A stretch of DNA of 64,000 bases from Tidjanibacter sp. (lineage in GTDB: Bacteria; Bacteroidota; Bacteroidia; Bacteroidales; Rikenellaceae): NCBI GenBank assembly GCA_017396085.1, contig JAFQNC010000006.1:26397-90396 (forward strand). Reading direction: 5' to 3'. Made by a program: the position numbers and the translations under genes. This document shows positions 50,331 to 60,187 of the stretch, one piece after another; position 1 is the stretch's first letter, and the number at the start of each line of letters is the position of its first letter. The notes beneath the pieces are model-generated. The model was not told the origin of the DNA, did no database searches, and was given only the letters and a program-made list of their open reading frames with translations.

Positions 50331-52103
50331 TTATTCCACGCCACGCACGGCATTAAAGTCGGCCAACCTGTCGGCCTCCTCCAACGAGTCCACACCATAG
50401 CCCACCTGCGACACCTCGTCAAAGTCGCGCAGTCGGTCGGCATCGGTAATGCCCTTAAGCCTTGCCGCCCCACTCTCTCCGAGGGCAATGGCCCTTGCAA
50501 GGTCCTCCTGCGTGGGCTCGTGTCCCACAACATCGGCCACCATCCCGAGAGCCCAATCATAGGCGTAGGCTTGGTAGTGGAGTTTCAGTCGGGCAAACTC
50601 CTCCGAGAGAGCCTCGGCCGAGGTGATGGTGCCCTCTTCAAGGGCCGCCAAGATGCGCTCCATCTCCGCCATAGGCATAAATTGGCCCGCACAATCTATC
50701 CAGTGGCCACGCCCACAAACCGCCTCACCGGCCGTTTGCTCGCCTGCGCCCTCGGTCAGGATTGTGCCCACATATTTGTTCAGAGCCGCACGATAGAGTT
50801 CCAGTCCCTGCGCCACGGCTCGGCGTGTGATTTTCATACGTCCCCAGTTCATCTCATCGGGGCTGTCGGCTGCAAGTAGTTGCTGGAGTATGCTGATGGC
50901 CCTCCCAAAGCGCACACCCACATAGGGGTTGCACTCCTCAAAGTTGATATTGTCCCTCTTGTGCCCCTTGCGTTTGTCCCTTGTCGCCCACTTGGCCAAG
51001 TCGCGCACCGTGCCGTAACTCATCAGGTTACGCCCCGGCATAAGGTGCGATGCGCCCTCCTTCTCCACAAGGTAGGAGTAAGGGAAGTCGTCTGTGTCGG
51101 CGTGGTTGCGGTGGCGCCCCACGATGACCGTGAAGGCTCCGTTGCGGCAGGGCAACATCGTGTAGGCATCGCTACCGAACTTGGTGCCTCGCAGGTGGAT
51201 GCCCTGATGCACTGCACCCGTGCGGAATAGGTGGTTGCTCTGGTTGGTACCACTACCCGCATTGAAGAACGAGAAGAGGCCCGCAATGAGCAACGATGAA
51301 GAGTGGTGCGACACCGTGAAGGGACCCGCAAAGATGCTGCACGCCTCGCAGTTTTCCAGATGGGAGCCCGCAAACATCAGCGAGTCGGAGGCGGTGAGGT
51401 TTTCCACCACCACACTCTGGCCCACAAAGCAGCGGTGCAACAGCGTGGAGTTGTCCACGTGGCACCCCTCGCAGCAGATGAAGTCATACATCTTCACATC
51501 CACACCCACCACCGAGGGCGACACCTCGGAGGAGAGAATGGTACCGTTGGAGAGTATGGACACGCCCACCACCTTTGCGGCAGGGCCGATGTTCACGCCA
51601 CGGATAATCTTGCAGTCGCTTACCACAGCCCCCTCCCCCACGTAGCCTATGGTGGATGCAACGCTGCGGGTGTGTGCCTCGGCAAGAGCATCTATGGCGG
51701 CTATGGCGGCAGGTCGGTGGCGGTAGAGGGCCCACACATAGGCTGTCTGGGCAGTCAGTGTGTCGTAGATTTTCACACTGCGACCGCCATTTTCGTTGAT
51801 AGTGGCAACCTCCACGCCATTACCGAAGGTACACCTTCCGTCTACCTCCAACACACCCACATTCACAATGCGGGCATCGTTGGCGATGGTGTAGTTTGCG
51901 ATGTAGGAGCCTATGTCTTTGATGGTTACCCTCGCTCCAATCTCCACTCGTCCCTTGAAACGGCAACGGAAAATGTGGTCGGTGGTGAACTCCTCCGACA
52001 CCAGCACCTGCTCCCACTGCTCGGCCGAGCAGCCCTGACTCTGGAGCCTTGCCACCTCCTCAGTTGTGAGAGGGCGAAGATTACGAATACCTTTGTTTGT
52101 CAT
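50331..52103 (-). CDS. DUF4954-like protein with left-handed beta-helix repeats
   Basis: 590 aa, cytoplasmic (no signal). The N-terminal half has imperfect hexapeptide turns (VEIGARVTIKDIGSYIANY, IIRGVNIGPAAKVVGVSILS, MYDFICCEGCHVDNSTLLH). A conserved middle reads FFNAGSGTNQSNHLFRTGA and GIHLRGTKFGSDAYTMLPCR. The C-terminus is helical. I recognise it as the Bacteroidetes family labelled DUF4954, of unknown function; the beta-helix suggests a sugar or nucleotide-sugar transferase fold. Own promoter at 52127-52159. Confidence 0.75.
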   Translation of the reverse strand: MTNKGIRNLRPLTTEEVARLQSQGCSAEQWEQVLVSEEFTTDHIFRCRFKGRVEIGARVTIKDIGSYIANYTIANDARIVNVGVLEVDGRCTFGNGVEVATINENGGRSVKIYDTLTAQTAYVWALYRHRPAAIAAIDALAEAHTRSVASTIGYVGEGAVVSDCKIIRGVNIGPAAKVVGVSILSNGTILSSEVSPSVVGVDVKMYDFICCEGCHVDNSTLLHRCFVGQSVVVENLTASDSLMFAGSHLENCEACSIFAGPFTVSHHSSSLLIAGLFSFFNAGSGTNQSNHLFRTGAVHQGIHLRGTKFGSDAYTMLPCRNGAFTVIVGRHRNHADTDDFPYSYLVEKEGASHLMPGRNLMSYGTVRDLAKWATRDKRKGHKRDNINFEECNPYVGVRFGRAISILQQLLAADSPDEMNWGRMKITRRAVAQGLELYRAALNKYVGTILTEGAGEQTAGEAVCGRGHWIDCAGQFMPMAEMERILAALEEGTITSAEALSEEFARLKLHYQAYAYDWALGMVADVVGHEPTQEDLARAIALGESGAARLKGITDADRLRDFDEVSQVGYGVDSLEEADRLADFNAVRGVE

Positions 52104-52126
52104 TTCATAACACTATTTGCAACTTA

Positions 52127-52159
52127 CAAAAATAACAATTTTTAATTGAGATGTGCAAA
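52127..52159 (-). promoter_or_regulatory. Predicted promoter of the DUF4954-like gene
   Basis: Minus strand: TTTG (52159-52156), 21-base spacer, TATTTTTG (52134-52127). Leader of only about 20 bases. Confidence 0.55.
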
Positions 52160-52182
52160 AATCGTGGCTATTTTTAGCCACA

Positions 52183-52216
52183 TTGTCCAATTTCTCGAAA
52201 AGAATATGTACATTTG
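52183..52216 (+). promoter_or_regulatory. Predicted asnS promoter
   Basis: TTG (52183-52185), 23-base spacer, TACATTTG (52209-52216), 57 bases before the asnS start. Divergent from the DUF4954 promoter. Confidence 0.5.
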
Positions 52217-52272
52217 CGATTGCATTGACAAACACACGAAAAACAAACAATACAAGAATACATTTCCGAAGT

Positions 52273-53658
52273 ATGAAAAAAGTTAGAATTGCAGATTTGC
52301 TCGCCCTTGCCCCCTGCGGACAGGAGGTTACCGTGAAGGGCTGGGTACGCACCAAACGAGGCAACAAAAACGTGGCTTTCATCGCCCTCAATGACGGCTC
52401 CACCATCAACAACATTCAGATTGTTGTCGATATGGCTTCGGCCGATGAGGAGGTACTCAAGGATGTTACCACGGGTGCCTGCTTGTGTGTGAAAGGCAGG
52501 CTCGTGGAGTCGGTTGGCTCGGGCCAGCCCGTGGAGGTACAGGCCGACAGCATTGAGATTTACGGTAAGGCCGACAGCACCTACCCCCTGCAAAAGAAGG
52601 GACACTCGATGGAGTTCCTCCGCGAGATTGCCTATCTGCGCCCCCGCACCAACACCTTTGGTGCCGTCTTCCGCATCCGCCACGCTATGGCCTATGCCAT
52701 CCACAAATTCTTCAACGACAGGGGTTTTTATTATTGGCACACACCGCTGATTACCGCTTCGGATTGTGAGGGTGCAGGTGCTATGTTCAACGTAACCACG
52801 CTGGACCTCAACAACGTACCCAAGACCGAGGAGGGTGCTGTGGACTACTCGCAGGACTTCTTCGCCCGTCAGACCGCACTCACCGTAAGTGGACAGTTGG
52901 AGGGCGAACTCGGTGCCCTTGCGCTGGGACAAATCTACACCTTCGGCCCCACCTTCCGTGCCGAGAACTCCAACACTCCCCGCCACTTGGCCGAGTTCTG
53001 GATGATTGAGCCCGAGATGGCCTTCTACGACCTTGACGACAATATGGCTTTGGCCGAGGAGTTCATCAAATATTGCGTTCAGTATGCACTGGACAACTGT
53101 ATGAGCGACCTTGAATTCCTCAACAAGATGTTCGACCCCGAACTCATCGAGAGGTTGCGCAGCGTGGTGGCTTGCGACTTTGTGAGGCTCGACTACACCG
53201 AGGGTATCCGCATCCTTGGCGAGAGTGGCAAGAAGTTCGAGTTCCCCTGCACTTGGGGTTGCGACCTTCAGAGCGAGCACGAGCGTTACCTCGTGGAGGA
53301 GTATTTCAAGAAGCCCGTCATCCTGATTAACTATCCGAAGGAGATTAAGTCGTTCTATATGAAGCAGAACGAGGATGGCAAGACCGTGAGGGCTATGGAC
53401 GTGCTGTTCCCCAAGATTGGCGAAATCATCGGTGGTAGCGAGCGTGAGGCCGACTACGACAAACTCAACGCCATCGTGGAGGAGAGGGGTATGAGCAAAG
53501 ATACTCTTTGGTGGTATCTTGACACTCGCCGTTGGGGCTCGGCTCCCCACAGTGGCTTTGGCCTCGGCTTTGAGCGACTGCTGTTGTTCGTTACGGGTAT
53601 GACCAACATCCGCGATGTCATCCCCTTCCCCCGCACTCCCAAGAACGCAGAGTACTAA
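52273..53658 (+). CDS. asnS: Asparaginyl-tRNA synthetase
   Basis: 461 aa from [10 protein letters not shown]; 40 further in-frame codons upstream include the promoter and are rejected. N-terminal OB-fold anticodon domain ([20 protein letters not shown]), then the class II core: motif 1 region [20 protein letters not shown], motif 2 [21 protein letters not shown] and motif 3 [16 protein letters not shown]. Length and the PRHLAEF block fit AsnRS rather than AspRS. Charges tRNA-Asn in the cytoplasm. A 7-bp tandem array follows the stop. Confidence 0.97.
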   Translation: MKKVRIADLLALAPCGQEVTVKGWVRTKRGNKNVAFIALNDGSTINNIQIVVDMASADEEVLKDVTTGACLCVKGRLVESVGSGQPVEVQADSIEIYGKADSTYPLQKKGHSMEFLREIAYLRPRTNTFGAVFRIRHAMAYAIHKFFNDRGFYYWHTPLITASDCEGAGAMFNVTTLDLNNVPKTEEGAVDYSQDFFARQTALTVSGQLEGELGALALGQIYTFGPTFRAENSNTPRHLAEFWMIEPEMAFYDLDDNMALAEEFIKYCVQYALDNCMSDLEFLNKMFDPELIERLRSVVACDFVRLDYTEGIRILGESGKKFEFPCTWGCDLQSEHERYLVEEYFKKPVILINYPKEIKSFYMKQNEDGKTVRAMDVLFPKIGEIIGGSEREADYDKLNAIVEERGMSKDTLWWYLDTRRWGSAPHSGFGLGFERLLLFVTGMTNIRDVIPFPRTPKNAEY

Positions 53659-53663
53659 CGAAT

Positions 53664-53690
53664 ACCGTCAACCGTCAACCGTCAACCGTC
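53664..53690. repeat. 7-bp tandem array (accgtca) after asnS
   Basis: Three full units and a partial fourth, followed by six T and a partly complementary GGGCGGTTGGCGG stretch. It may act as a weak terminator of asnS as well. Confidence 0.8.
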
Positions 53691-53808
53691 TTTTTTGGGC
53701 GGTTGGCGGTAGGAGGTTGGTTGTTCCAAACAAAACAAATAAACGAAGAACCCTACACTACAAAAGCGAATTTACACGTTAAACATCTTAAAAAAACAGA
53801 CTGTAGTT

Positions 53809-55236
53809 ATGAGTTCATCGTTTCGTCAGCAACAAATTCTCCAACTCCAACAAAAACTCTCCCCGCAACAAATCCAAATGATTAAGTTGCTGGAACTCCC
53901 ATCCCTGCAACTTGAGCAACGCATCAAGCAGGAGATTGAGGAAAACCCCGTGCTTGAGGAGGAACACCCACAGGAGAGTGGCGAAGAGCAGGAGCCCAAG
54001 GAGATTTCGGTTGATGACTATCTAAAAGAGGACGACACCCCCGCCTACAAACTCCACGCAAACAACTTCTCCAAAGACGACAAGCAACGCACCGTCTATA
54101 TCAGCGGTGGGCAATCGTTGCAGGAGTCGCTTGAGGAGCAACTCGGCTACAAGGAACTCTCGCAGAGAGATTTGGCTGTGGCCAAATACCTCGTGGGCAG
54201 CCTTGATGGTGATGGCTACCTGCGCAGGGACCTCGTGTCGGTGTCTGACGACATTGCCTTCACCGTGGGGTTGGACATCAGTGTGGATGAGTTGGAGCGC
54301 ATACTCCGCGTGGTGCAGGAGTTGGAGCCCTCGGGTGTGGGGGCCCGCAACTTGCAGGAGTGCCTACTGTTGCAACTCGATGCAATGGCACCCCTTGGGG
54401 AGTCCCAACTGCTGGCTCGCCGCATCCTTTGCAACCACTTTGACGACTTCGCCAAGAAGCACTACGACAAACTGCTCGCCCGACTCGGAGTGAGCCGAGA
54501 GGAGTTTGCCGAAGCCATTGAGGAGATACGCCACCTCTCGCCCAAGCCGGGTAATATGTATGGCGATGCTCCCGATGACGCAGCCCCCTATGTGGTGCCC
54601 GACTTCCTGCTTGACTACCGAGATGGGGAGTTTGACCTGCGCCTGAACTCCTACAATATTCCCGAACTGAAAGTCAATCGCCGCTATATGGACATCTTGC
54701 GCTCATCGGTGGCGGGTGGTATGACCGGCGAACAGGACCAAGAGGCTCTGAAGTTTGTGCGCAGCAAGATTGAGTCGGCCAAGTGGTTCATCTCGGCCAT
54801 CAAGCAACGCCACGACACCCTGCTGGCCACGATGACGGAGATTTTTGATTACCAGAGGGAGTATTTCACAGACGGCGACCCCAAGAGGCTCAAACCTATG
54901 ATTCTCAAAGACATTGCCGACCTCACAGGACTGGATGTTTCGACCATTTCGAGGGTTGTGAACAGCAAGTATGTGCAGACCCACTTTGGGGTAATTCCAC
55001 TCAAGAGCCTCTTCTCGGAGGCGATGCAGACTGATAGTGGCAAGGAGGTCTCCTCCCACGAAATCAAGCAAATTCTCTCGGAGTGCATTGAGGGCGAGGA
55101 CAAGCAGCACCCGCTGACTGACGAAACGCTGATGAACATCCTCAACGAGCGAGGTTACCACATCGCCCGCCGTACGGTGGCCAAGTATCGCGAAATGCTC
55201 AAAATACCGGTGGCCCGCCTGCGCCGACAACTGTAG
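53809..55236 (+). CDS. rpoN: RNA polymerase sigma-54 factor RpoN
   Basis: 475 aa. Region I is Gln/Leu-rich (QQQILQLQQKLSPQQIQMIK and LEQRIKQEIEENPVLEEE), acidic region II, core-binding domain (VVQELEPSGVGARNLQECL), HTH region (LKDIADLTGLDVSTISRVVN) and the C-terminal RpoN box ARRTVAKYREML, which binds the -24 element. Needs an AAA+ enhancer-binding partner, none of which is in this window. Complete. Confidence 0.97.
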   Translation: MSSSFRQQQILQLQQKLSPQQIQMIKLLELPSLQLEQRIKQEIEENPVLEEEHPQESGEEQEPKEISVDDYLKEDDTPAYKLHANNFSKDDKQRTVYISGGQSLQESLEEQLGYKELSQRDLAVAKYLVGSLDGDGYLRRDLVSVSDDIAFTVGLDISVDELERILRVVQELEPSGVGARNLQECLLLQLDAMAPLGESQLLARRILCNHFDDFAKKHYDKLLARLGVSREEFAEAIEEIRHLSPKPGNMYGDAPDDAAPYVVPDFLLDYRDGEFDLRLNSYNIPELKVNRRYMDILRSSVAGGMTGEQDQEALKFVRSKIESAKWFISAIKQRHDTLLATMTEIFDYQREYFTDGDPKRLKPMILKDIADLTGLDVSTISRVVNSKYVQTHFGVIPLKSLFSEAMQTDSGKEVSSHEIKQILSECIEGEDKQHPLTDETLMNILNERGYHIARRTVAKYREMLKIPVARLRRQL

Positions 55237-55281
55237 ATGCGCACCCACCACCACTGCGCCCCTTAATCAATCCCTTCTGCT

Positions 55282-55917
55282 ATGTCCGTTTCAAAACGCC
55301 CCATATCCCACACCGTGGCACGTGCAGTGTCGTTGGCATTGCACCCATTGCTTATGGCGGTGTGGTGCGTGGCTTTCATAATGGCCACCGATGCCACCTC
55401 ACTGGTCTACACCCCACAGGTGAAGATGTTTGTCATCGGGGCTGTCTTTGGAATGGGTTGCGTGGTACCCCTGCTGGTGTGGGCTGTGATGGTGCTCTTT
55501 GGGGTTGCAGGCCCCACGGATGAGATGCTCAAGGGGCCCAAGAGTGGCCTTGTCTGCTTTTTGGTGGCGATGAGTCTGCTCGGTTGCGGAGGGGTGTTTG
55601 CCGACTTCGGGCTGCTCTTCATCATCCGCAAGGTGGTCAATACGTTGGCCATTGTGTGGATTGTGGAGTGCGCCCTGCAAGCGGTGTGGCCGCTCTCGCC
55701 ACACACCACCACCCTCGGTGCTGTGGTGGGCATTTGGTGGATACTTCTCTATGTGGGCAATGTGGCCCTACTGCCCGCCTTTGTGGGGAGCATTGTGGCC
55801 ACGGGTGCGCTCTGCACCGCACGCATCCACCTCAACCCCACGACCTCGCCGTGGCGCATAATCATCGGGGCCGTTGCGGGCTTTGCGCTCGGTGCCACAC
55901 TCTTCATTGTGCTCTAA
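55282..55917 (+). CDS. Uncharacterised integral membrane protein
   Basis: 211 aa with about six membrane helices (for example LALHPLLMAVWCVAFIMATD, MFVIGAVFGMGCVVPLLVWA, FVGSIVATGALCTARIHLN). A TARIHLN motif lies just before the last helix. I do not recognise a named family; it could be distantly related to PAP2-type phosphatases, whose motifs are not clearly seen. It follows rpoN at 45 bp and is probably co-transcribed. Confidence 0.7.
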   Translation: MSVSKRPISHTVARAVSLALHPLLMAVWCVAFIMATDATSLVYTPQVKMFVIGAVFGMGCVVPLLVWAVMVLFGVAGPTDEMLKGPKSGLVCFLVAMSLLGCGGVFADFGLLFIIRKVVNTLAIVWIVECALQAVWPLSPHTTTLGAVVGIWWILLYVGNVALLPAFVGSIVATGALCTARIHLNPTTSPWRIIIGAVAGFALGATLFIVL

Positions 55918-55958
55918 AAAGTGAGGTAACAGAGGGGCACACGGCACGCACCGTATCA

Positions 55959-56678
55959 CTAAAATTTAAGGTAAAAATCCCTTGTGAGGGCCACATATTC
56001 GGGCGAGTAGCCCAAGTGGCCTTCGGGGGAGTGTATGACAAGGGCAGAGTGCTCGGTGGGCAGAGCCTTGCGCCCAAACTCAAGCAGTGAGCGTATGGGG
56101 GCAGAGGTCGCCTTGGAGCGCACATCCATACGCCTTGTAAGGAAGAGGCCGCAGCGGGCCGCAGCAAGCACCATAGCACTCACCGCATCCGCAGGGAGCA
56201 CCAACGACAAAACGCCCTCTTCGGTCAGCAATCGGGCAGCCGAGTGGGCCAGAGCCTCAAAAGTCAGGGTTGTGGTGTGTCGGGCATTAGTGCGGGCGGT
56301 GTCGGGCGAAAGGAGCGAGTCCACAAAGTAGGGAGGGTTGCTCACGATGTGGTCGAAGAGTGCTGTGGGGGCATACTCCTGCACGGGGCACTCCACCACC
56401 TCCACACGATTGGCCCACGGAGAGTGTGCCACATTGACGGTCGCCTCGGCCACACTTGGGGAGTCCACATCCACGCCCACCACTTGTGCGCTCCACTCGG
56501 CGGTGCGCTGTGCCATCATCAGGGCCACGAGTCCGGTACCGCACCCAACGTCAAGTATGCGCCTTTGTGTGGGCTCCACACGTGCCCACGCACCGAGCAA
56601 CACGCCATCGGTCCCGACCTTCATAGCCGAGAGCCGCTGTGTGATGTTGAACTGCTTGAACCTGAAATCGGCACTCAT
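55959..56678 (-). CDS. trmN: tRNA1(Val) (adenine37-N6)-methyltransferase (YfiC/TrmN)
   Basis: 239 aa Rossmann-fold methyltransferase. FKQFNITQRLSAMKVGTDGVLLGAWA is typical of YfiC; SAM loop ILDVGCGTGLVALMMAQ; catalytic NPPY in HIVSNPPYFVDSLLSP. The C-terminal HSALVIHSPEGHLGYSPEYV and LTRDFYLKF are also characteristic. Methylates A37 of tRNA-Val. Convergent with the membrane protein gene (41-bp gap). Confidence 0.93.
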   Translation of the reverse strand: MSADFRFKQFNITQRLSAMKVGTDGVLLGAWARVEPTQRRILDVGCGTGLVALMMAQRTAEWSAQVVGVDVDSPSVAEATVNVAHSPWANRVEVVECPVQEYAPTALFDHIVSNPPYFVDSLLSPDTARTNARHTTTLTFEALAHSAARLLTEEGVLSLVLPADAVSAMVLAAARCGLFLTRRMDVRSKATSAPIRSLLEFGRKALPTEHSALVIHSPEGHLGYSPEYVALTRDFYLKF

Positions 56679-56811
56679 AATCTTTGCTCTATCTCTCTAT
56701 CTCTCCCGCCTCTTATTCTTGGGTATCTTTTTTAATACCCAAGATAAAAATGTGCCGAAGGCACCACAATTTTCAATTTTCCATTGTCAATTTTCAATTC
56801 TCTTTCTGCGC

Positions 56812-57579
56812 TCAAATGCCCTTATTGATGCCTGCGCCAAAGAGGGCGTAGTCATACTTCACGGGGTCGGCTGCATCAAACTCCCGCAGGGTGGCGGTAA
56901 TCTCCTCCACCGCCTTCCAGTCGTTCTGCCTACGTTTCAGCAAGCCCAACTCACGCCCCACATTACCACTGTGTACATCAAGTGGCAGGTAGAGGGCCGA
57001 GGCGGGTATCTGCTCCCACAGGCCGAAGTCCACGCCGTGGGGGTCCTTGCGCACCATCCAGCGCAGGTACATATTGAGCCTCTTGCAAGCCGCACCCTTG
57101 GCTATTGACGAGAGGTGTTTCTCCGAGCGCTGGGGGTGGTCAAAATCGAAAAACTCACGGCGAAAGTCGGCCAACACGGTGCGCATATCGCCCGTGGCCA
57201 CATAGTGGCTCTGAAACCACTCGCCAAGTGAGCCGCTCTGCACACACAACCTCCTGAGAGCCAAGACAAAACACCTCAAATCTTCGCCATTAAAGGTGCG
57301 GTGTACGTAGGTTTGCAGGGTGGCCAACTCTCTCTCCGAAGCTCCCATAACAAAGTCGTAGGGCCTACGGTCAAGGTAGTCCATCATTCGGTTGGCACTC
57401 TTCACAATGGCTTTGCGGTTGCCCCAAGCGATGGTGGCCGCCAGCAGGCCCGCAATCTCCCTATCCTTTGGGGCGGAGAAGGAGTGCGGTATGGATATGG
57501 GGTCGGGCTCAATGAAATCCACGCAGTCGTAGCGCAGGTAGAGTTCTTCGAGTAGTTCTTTGAGTTCGGGTTTGGTCAT
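56812..57579 (-). CDS. TIGR02757/DUF2400 family protein
   Basis: 255 aa. Conserved blocks are DCVDFIEPDPISIPHSF, REIAGLLAATIAWGNRKAIV, KRLNMYLRWMVRKDPHGVDF and YLPLDVHSGNVGRELGLLKR. The helical pattern with HSGNVGRELGLL and the Asp resembles the HhH-GPD DNA glycosylase superfamily, but the function is unknown. Last gene of the minus-strand run starting at ruvA; 36 bp after lolD. Confidence 0.9.
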   Translation of the reverse strand: MTKPELKELLEELYLRYDCVDFIEPDPISIPHSFSAPKDREIAGLLAATIAWGNRKAIVKSANRMMDYLDRRPYDFVMGASERELATLQTYVHRTFNGEDLRCFVLALRRLCVQSGSLGEWFQSHYVATGDMRTVLADFRREFFDFDHPQRSEKHLSSIAKGAACKRLNMYLRWMVRKDPHGVDFGLWEQIPASALYLPLDVHSGNVGRELGLLKRRQNDWKAVEEITATLREFDAADPVKYDYALFGAGINKGI

Positions 57580-57615
57580 CGGAGTGTTCAGATTAAAAAG
57601 GATTATCGGGCGCCC

Positions 57616-58302
57616 CTACTCCTGCTCGCTTTGCAGTTCGCCATCCACAATGGTCAGCCTGCGGTCGCTCATAGCCGCAAGGTCGCTGTCGTGGGTGACC
57701 ACCACAACCGTGAGGCCAAGCCTGTCCCTCAACTCAAAAAAGAGGTTGTGAATTTCGTTGCGGGTGCGCATATCAAGGTTGCCCGAGGGCTCGTCAGCCA
57801 ACAGCAAGTGGGGTTTGTTGATGAGGGCACGGGCAATGGCCACCCTCTGCTGCTCGCCACCGGAGAGTTGTGCGGGCTTGTGGGAGAGCCTATCGGTGAG
57901 TCCCACCACCGCCAACAACTCCTTCGCCTCGGCCTCCACCTCGGCTTGGGGCCTGCCGGCAATAAGTCCGGGGATGCAGACGTTCTCCAAAGCCGAAAAC
58001 TCCGGCAGCAGATAGTGGAATTGGAACACAAGGCCAATGCACTTGTTGCGGAAGTCGGCTGCGGCATCCGAGCCGAGCGGCCCCACATCCACACCATCCA
58101 CCACAATGCGCCCCTCGTCAAAGTCGGAGAGGGCTCCAATGGCGTGTAGGAGCGTGGTTTTGCCGGCACCACTGGGGCCCACAATGGCCACCACCTCGCC
58201 ACGACCAATCTCCAAACTAACACCCTTGAGCACTTCCAATGAGCCATAGCGTTTGTGGAGATTTTCCACTCTGATAATGCTGTTGTTGCTGTATGTTGTC
58301 AT
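57616..58302 (-). CDS. lolD: LolD-like ABC transporter ATP-binding protein
   Basis: 228 aa. Walker [11 protein letters not shown]-loop [11 protein letters not shown], signature [15 protein letters not shown], Walker [14 protein letters not shown]-loop VVVTHD. The [13 protein letters not shown] block is typical of LolD/MacB-class importless ABC proteins. It would energise release of lipoproteins from the inner membrane together with LolCE-like permeases, which are not in this window. ATG overlaps the folP stop by 4 bp (ATGA). Confidence 0.9.
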   Translation of the reverse strand: MTTYSNNSIIRVENLHKRYGSLEVLKGVSLEIGRGEVVAIVGPSGAGKTTLLHAIGALSDFDEGRIVVDGVDVGPLGSDAAADFRNKCIGLVFQFHYLLPEFSALENVCIPGLIAGRPQAEVEAEAKELLAVVGLTDRLSHKPAQLSGGEQQRVAIARALINKPHLLLADEPSGNLDMRTRNEIHNLFFELRDRLGLTVVVVTHDSDLAAMSDRRLTIVDGELQSEQE

Positions 58303-59114
58303 AATTTGTAGGTTTTTTCAAAAAGTTCAATGGTGGCACGTGCGGCTGCAACATCGTGCACCCTCAATATGGCCGCACCCCCACGCAAACACTCCCAATG
58401 GAGAGCCGTGGTGCCAGCCAGCGCAAGTCCATCGGTAGGTTCCACACCCAAGGTGCGGCAGATAAAACTCTTGCGCGAAATACCCGCCAACAGAGGGTAG
58501 CCCAATGCGCCAATGGTGTTCAACCCCTCCACAAGGGCAAAGTTGTGTTCGACACTCTTGGCGAAGCCAAAGCCGGGGTCCAAGATGACCTCCTTCACTC
58601 CCTTTGAGGTGAGCCACTCGGCCCTGCGGGCAAGGTACTCCCTCACCTCGGCCACCACATCCTCATAGTGAGCAAGGCTCTGCATCGTCTGTGGCGTACC
58701 ACGAGTGTGCATAGCCACCATAGGTGCCCCCCAGTGGGCCACCACCTCCACCATACGCCCATCGGCCTCGCCTGCGGTGATGTCGTTGATGACCACGTTG
58801 GTCCACCTGCTCAGCACCGCCTCGGCCACCTCGCTACGGAAGGTGTCAATGGAAATAGTGGTCTGCGGAGCAACCCTGCGGGCCTCCTCCACAGCCGCCA
58901 CAACCCTGCGCAACTCCTCCTCCACGGGCACCACCTCGGCACCGGGACGTGTGGAGTAGCCTCCAATGTCCACAATGTCGGCACCCTCGGCCACACACTC
59001 CGCCACACGCCGAGCCACAGCACCCTCCCCCTCGCTCCTGCTTGGGGCATAGAACGAGTCGGGTGTGGCGTTCACTATGGCCATCACTCGGCGGTATGGT
59101 GCAGGGGTATTCAT
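58299..59114 (-). CDS. folP: Dihydropteroate synthase
   Basis: 271 aa from MNTPAPYRRVMAIVN; an ATG 12 codons upstream would overlap coaE by 29 bp. Family signatures: MAIVNATPDSFYAPSR, ADIVDIGGYSTRPGAE, ISIDTFRSEVAEAVL, ILDPGFGFAKSVEHN, LLAGISRKSFI and RVHDV at the end. Condenses 6-hydroxymethyl-dihydropterin pyrophosphate with p-aminobenzoate in folate synthesis; sulfonamide target. 7 bp after coaE, overlapping lolD by 4 bp. Confidence 0.97.
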   Translation of the reverse strand: MNTPAPYRRVMAIVNATPDSFYAPSRSEGEGAVARRVAECVAEGADIVDIGGYSTRPGAEVVPVEEELRRVVAAVEEARRVAPQTTISIDTFRSEVAEAVLSRWTNVVINDITAGEADGRMVEVVAHWGAPMVAMHTRGTPQTMQSLAHYEDVVAEVREYLARRAEWLTSKGVKEVILDPGFGFAKSVEHNFALVEGLNTIGALGYPLLAGISRKSFICRTLGVEPTDGLALAGTTALHWECLRGGAAILRVHDVAAARATIELFEKTYKL

Positions 59115-59121
59115 TGCGCTA

Positions 59122-59712
59122 CTATTTGGTTTGTTTTCTGATGATTGCATCCACCTTTTTCACTTGGGGCAGCAGGGGCTCGGTGCCATCGTTGCAAATC
59201 ACCACATCGGCCCTTTGGCGCATCTCACTGCGGCTCATTTGGCGAGCCATACGCTCCCTGACCTGCTCGGCTGTGGAGCCATCTCGGGCCACACACCTTG
59301 CCACCCTGACCTCATCGGGGGCATCCACCACCACCGCAAGGTCGTAGTGTCCCACCAGCGGCGAGGTAAAGAGCAGTGCGCTCTCCAGCACCACATACTC
59401 CCCCACTCGGCTCTCGGCCCACTCCTCAAAGTCGGCCACCACGGCAGGATGAACAATGGCGTTGAGCCTGCCCAGCAGGTCCTCGTTTCCGAAGGCCACA
59501 GCGGCCACGTGGGCACGATTGAGCGCACCATCCGCATAGGCTTCGGGGCCGAAGAGAGCCTTCACAGCGGCAACCACTTCGGGGTGGGAGTTCATAATCT
59601 CCTTGGCCCTCGTGTCGCTGTCGTAGACCTCCACGCCACCCACCTCGGCAAGCATCCTGCACACCGTGCTCTTGCCGCTACCGATTCCACCCGTTATGGC
59701 CACTCGTTTCAT
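59122..59712 (-). CDS. coaE: Dephospho-CoA kinase
   Basis: 196 aa. P-loop ITGGIGSGKSTVCRMLAEVG at residues 6-25, YDSDTRAKEIM (substrate-binding Asp/Arg), VLESALLFTS and RVARCVARDG followed by RMARQMS lid. Last step of coenzyme A synthesis. Between the YbbR-like gene and folP, a common Bacteroidetes order. Confidence 0.96.
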   Translation of the reverse strand: MKRVAITGGIGSGKSTVCRMLAEVGGVEVYDSDTRAKEIMNSHPEVVAAVKALFGPEAYADGALNRAHVAAVAFGNEDLLGRLNAIVHPAVVADFEEWAESRVGEYVVLESALLFTSPLVGHYDLAVVVDAPDEVRVARCVARDGSTAEQVRERMARQMSRSEMRQRADVVICNDGTEPLLPQVKKVDAIIRKQTK

Positions 59713-59744
59713 TGTCGGATATATAGGATGTTGGCTACTGACCG

Positions 59745-60161
59745 TTAGTTTTCAATCTGCACATAGGGCATTCGGCTCACCGACACAATCTTGATGTCGG
59801 CATTGCGGATGGAGAGTGCATTGAGTAGCGACTCGGGGGTAACCTCCCAAGTGTTCTCCATTCCGTCAACGGGGCGCAACTCCACATCGGAGCGTTTGAG
59901 TTTGACGTGTTTGCGCTTGAAATACCTCGTGGAGAGGATGTTGTGTCCGCTACCCTGCACCACACACGTTACCCTGTGGCGGTCGCCCTCAACACTCACC
60001 ACCACCGGCACCTCGGCCGTGTAGGAGTACTGCAACTTCGACACATACCACAAGATGAGCGACAATCCCAACATCACCAAAAAGAGTGGTGTAACCTTGC
60101 GCCCGATGTGGGCCACACAAAAATCCTTAACGTGCAGCCAAATTGTCTTTATCTTTCCCAT
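59745..60161 (-). CDS. YbbR-like domain protein, short form
   Basis: 138 aa. One membrane helix near residues 22-42 (KVTPLFLVMLGLSLILWYV), followed by a beta-rich segment TAEVPVVVSVEGDRHRVTCV of YbbR type. Usual Bacteroidetes homologues upstream of coaE are over twice as long and have several YbbR domains, so this is a short version. No known enzymatic role. Confidence 0.7.
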   Translation of the reverse strand: MGKIKTIWLHVKDFCVAHIGRKVTPLFLVMLGLSLILWYVSKLQYSYTAEVPVVVSVEGDRHRVTCVVQGSGHNILSTRYFKRKHVKLKRSDVELRPVDGMENTWEVTPESLLNALSIRNADIKIVSVSRMPYVQIEN

Positions 60162-60187
60162 AGTTGTATCTATTTATGCTCTTTCTT

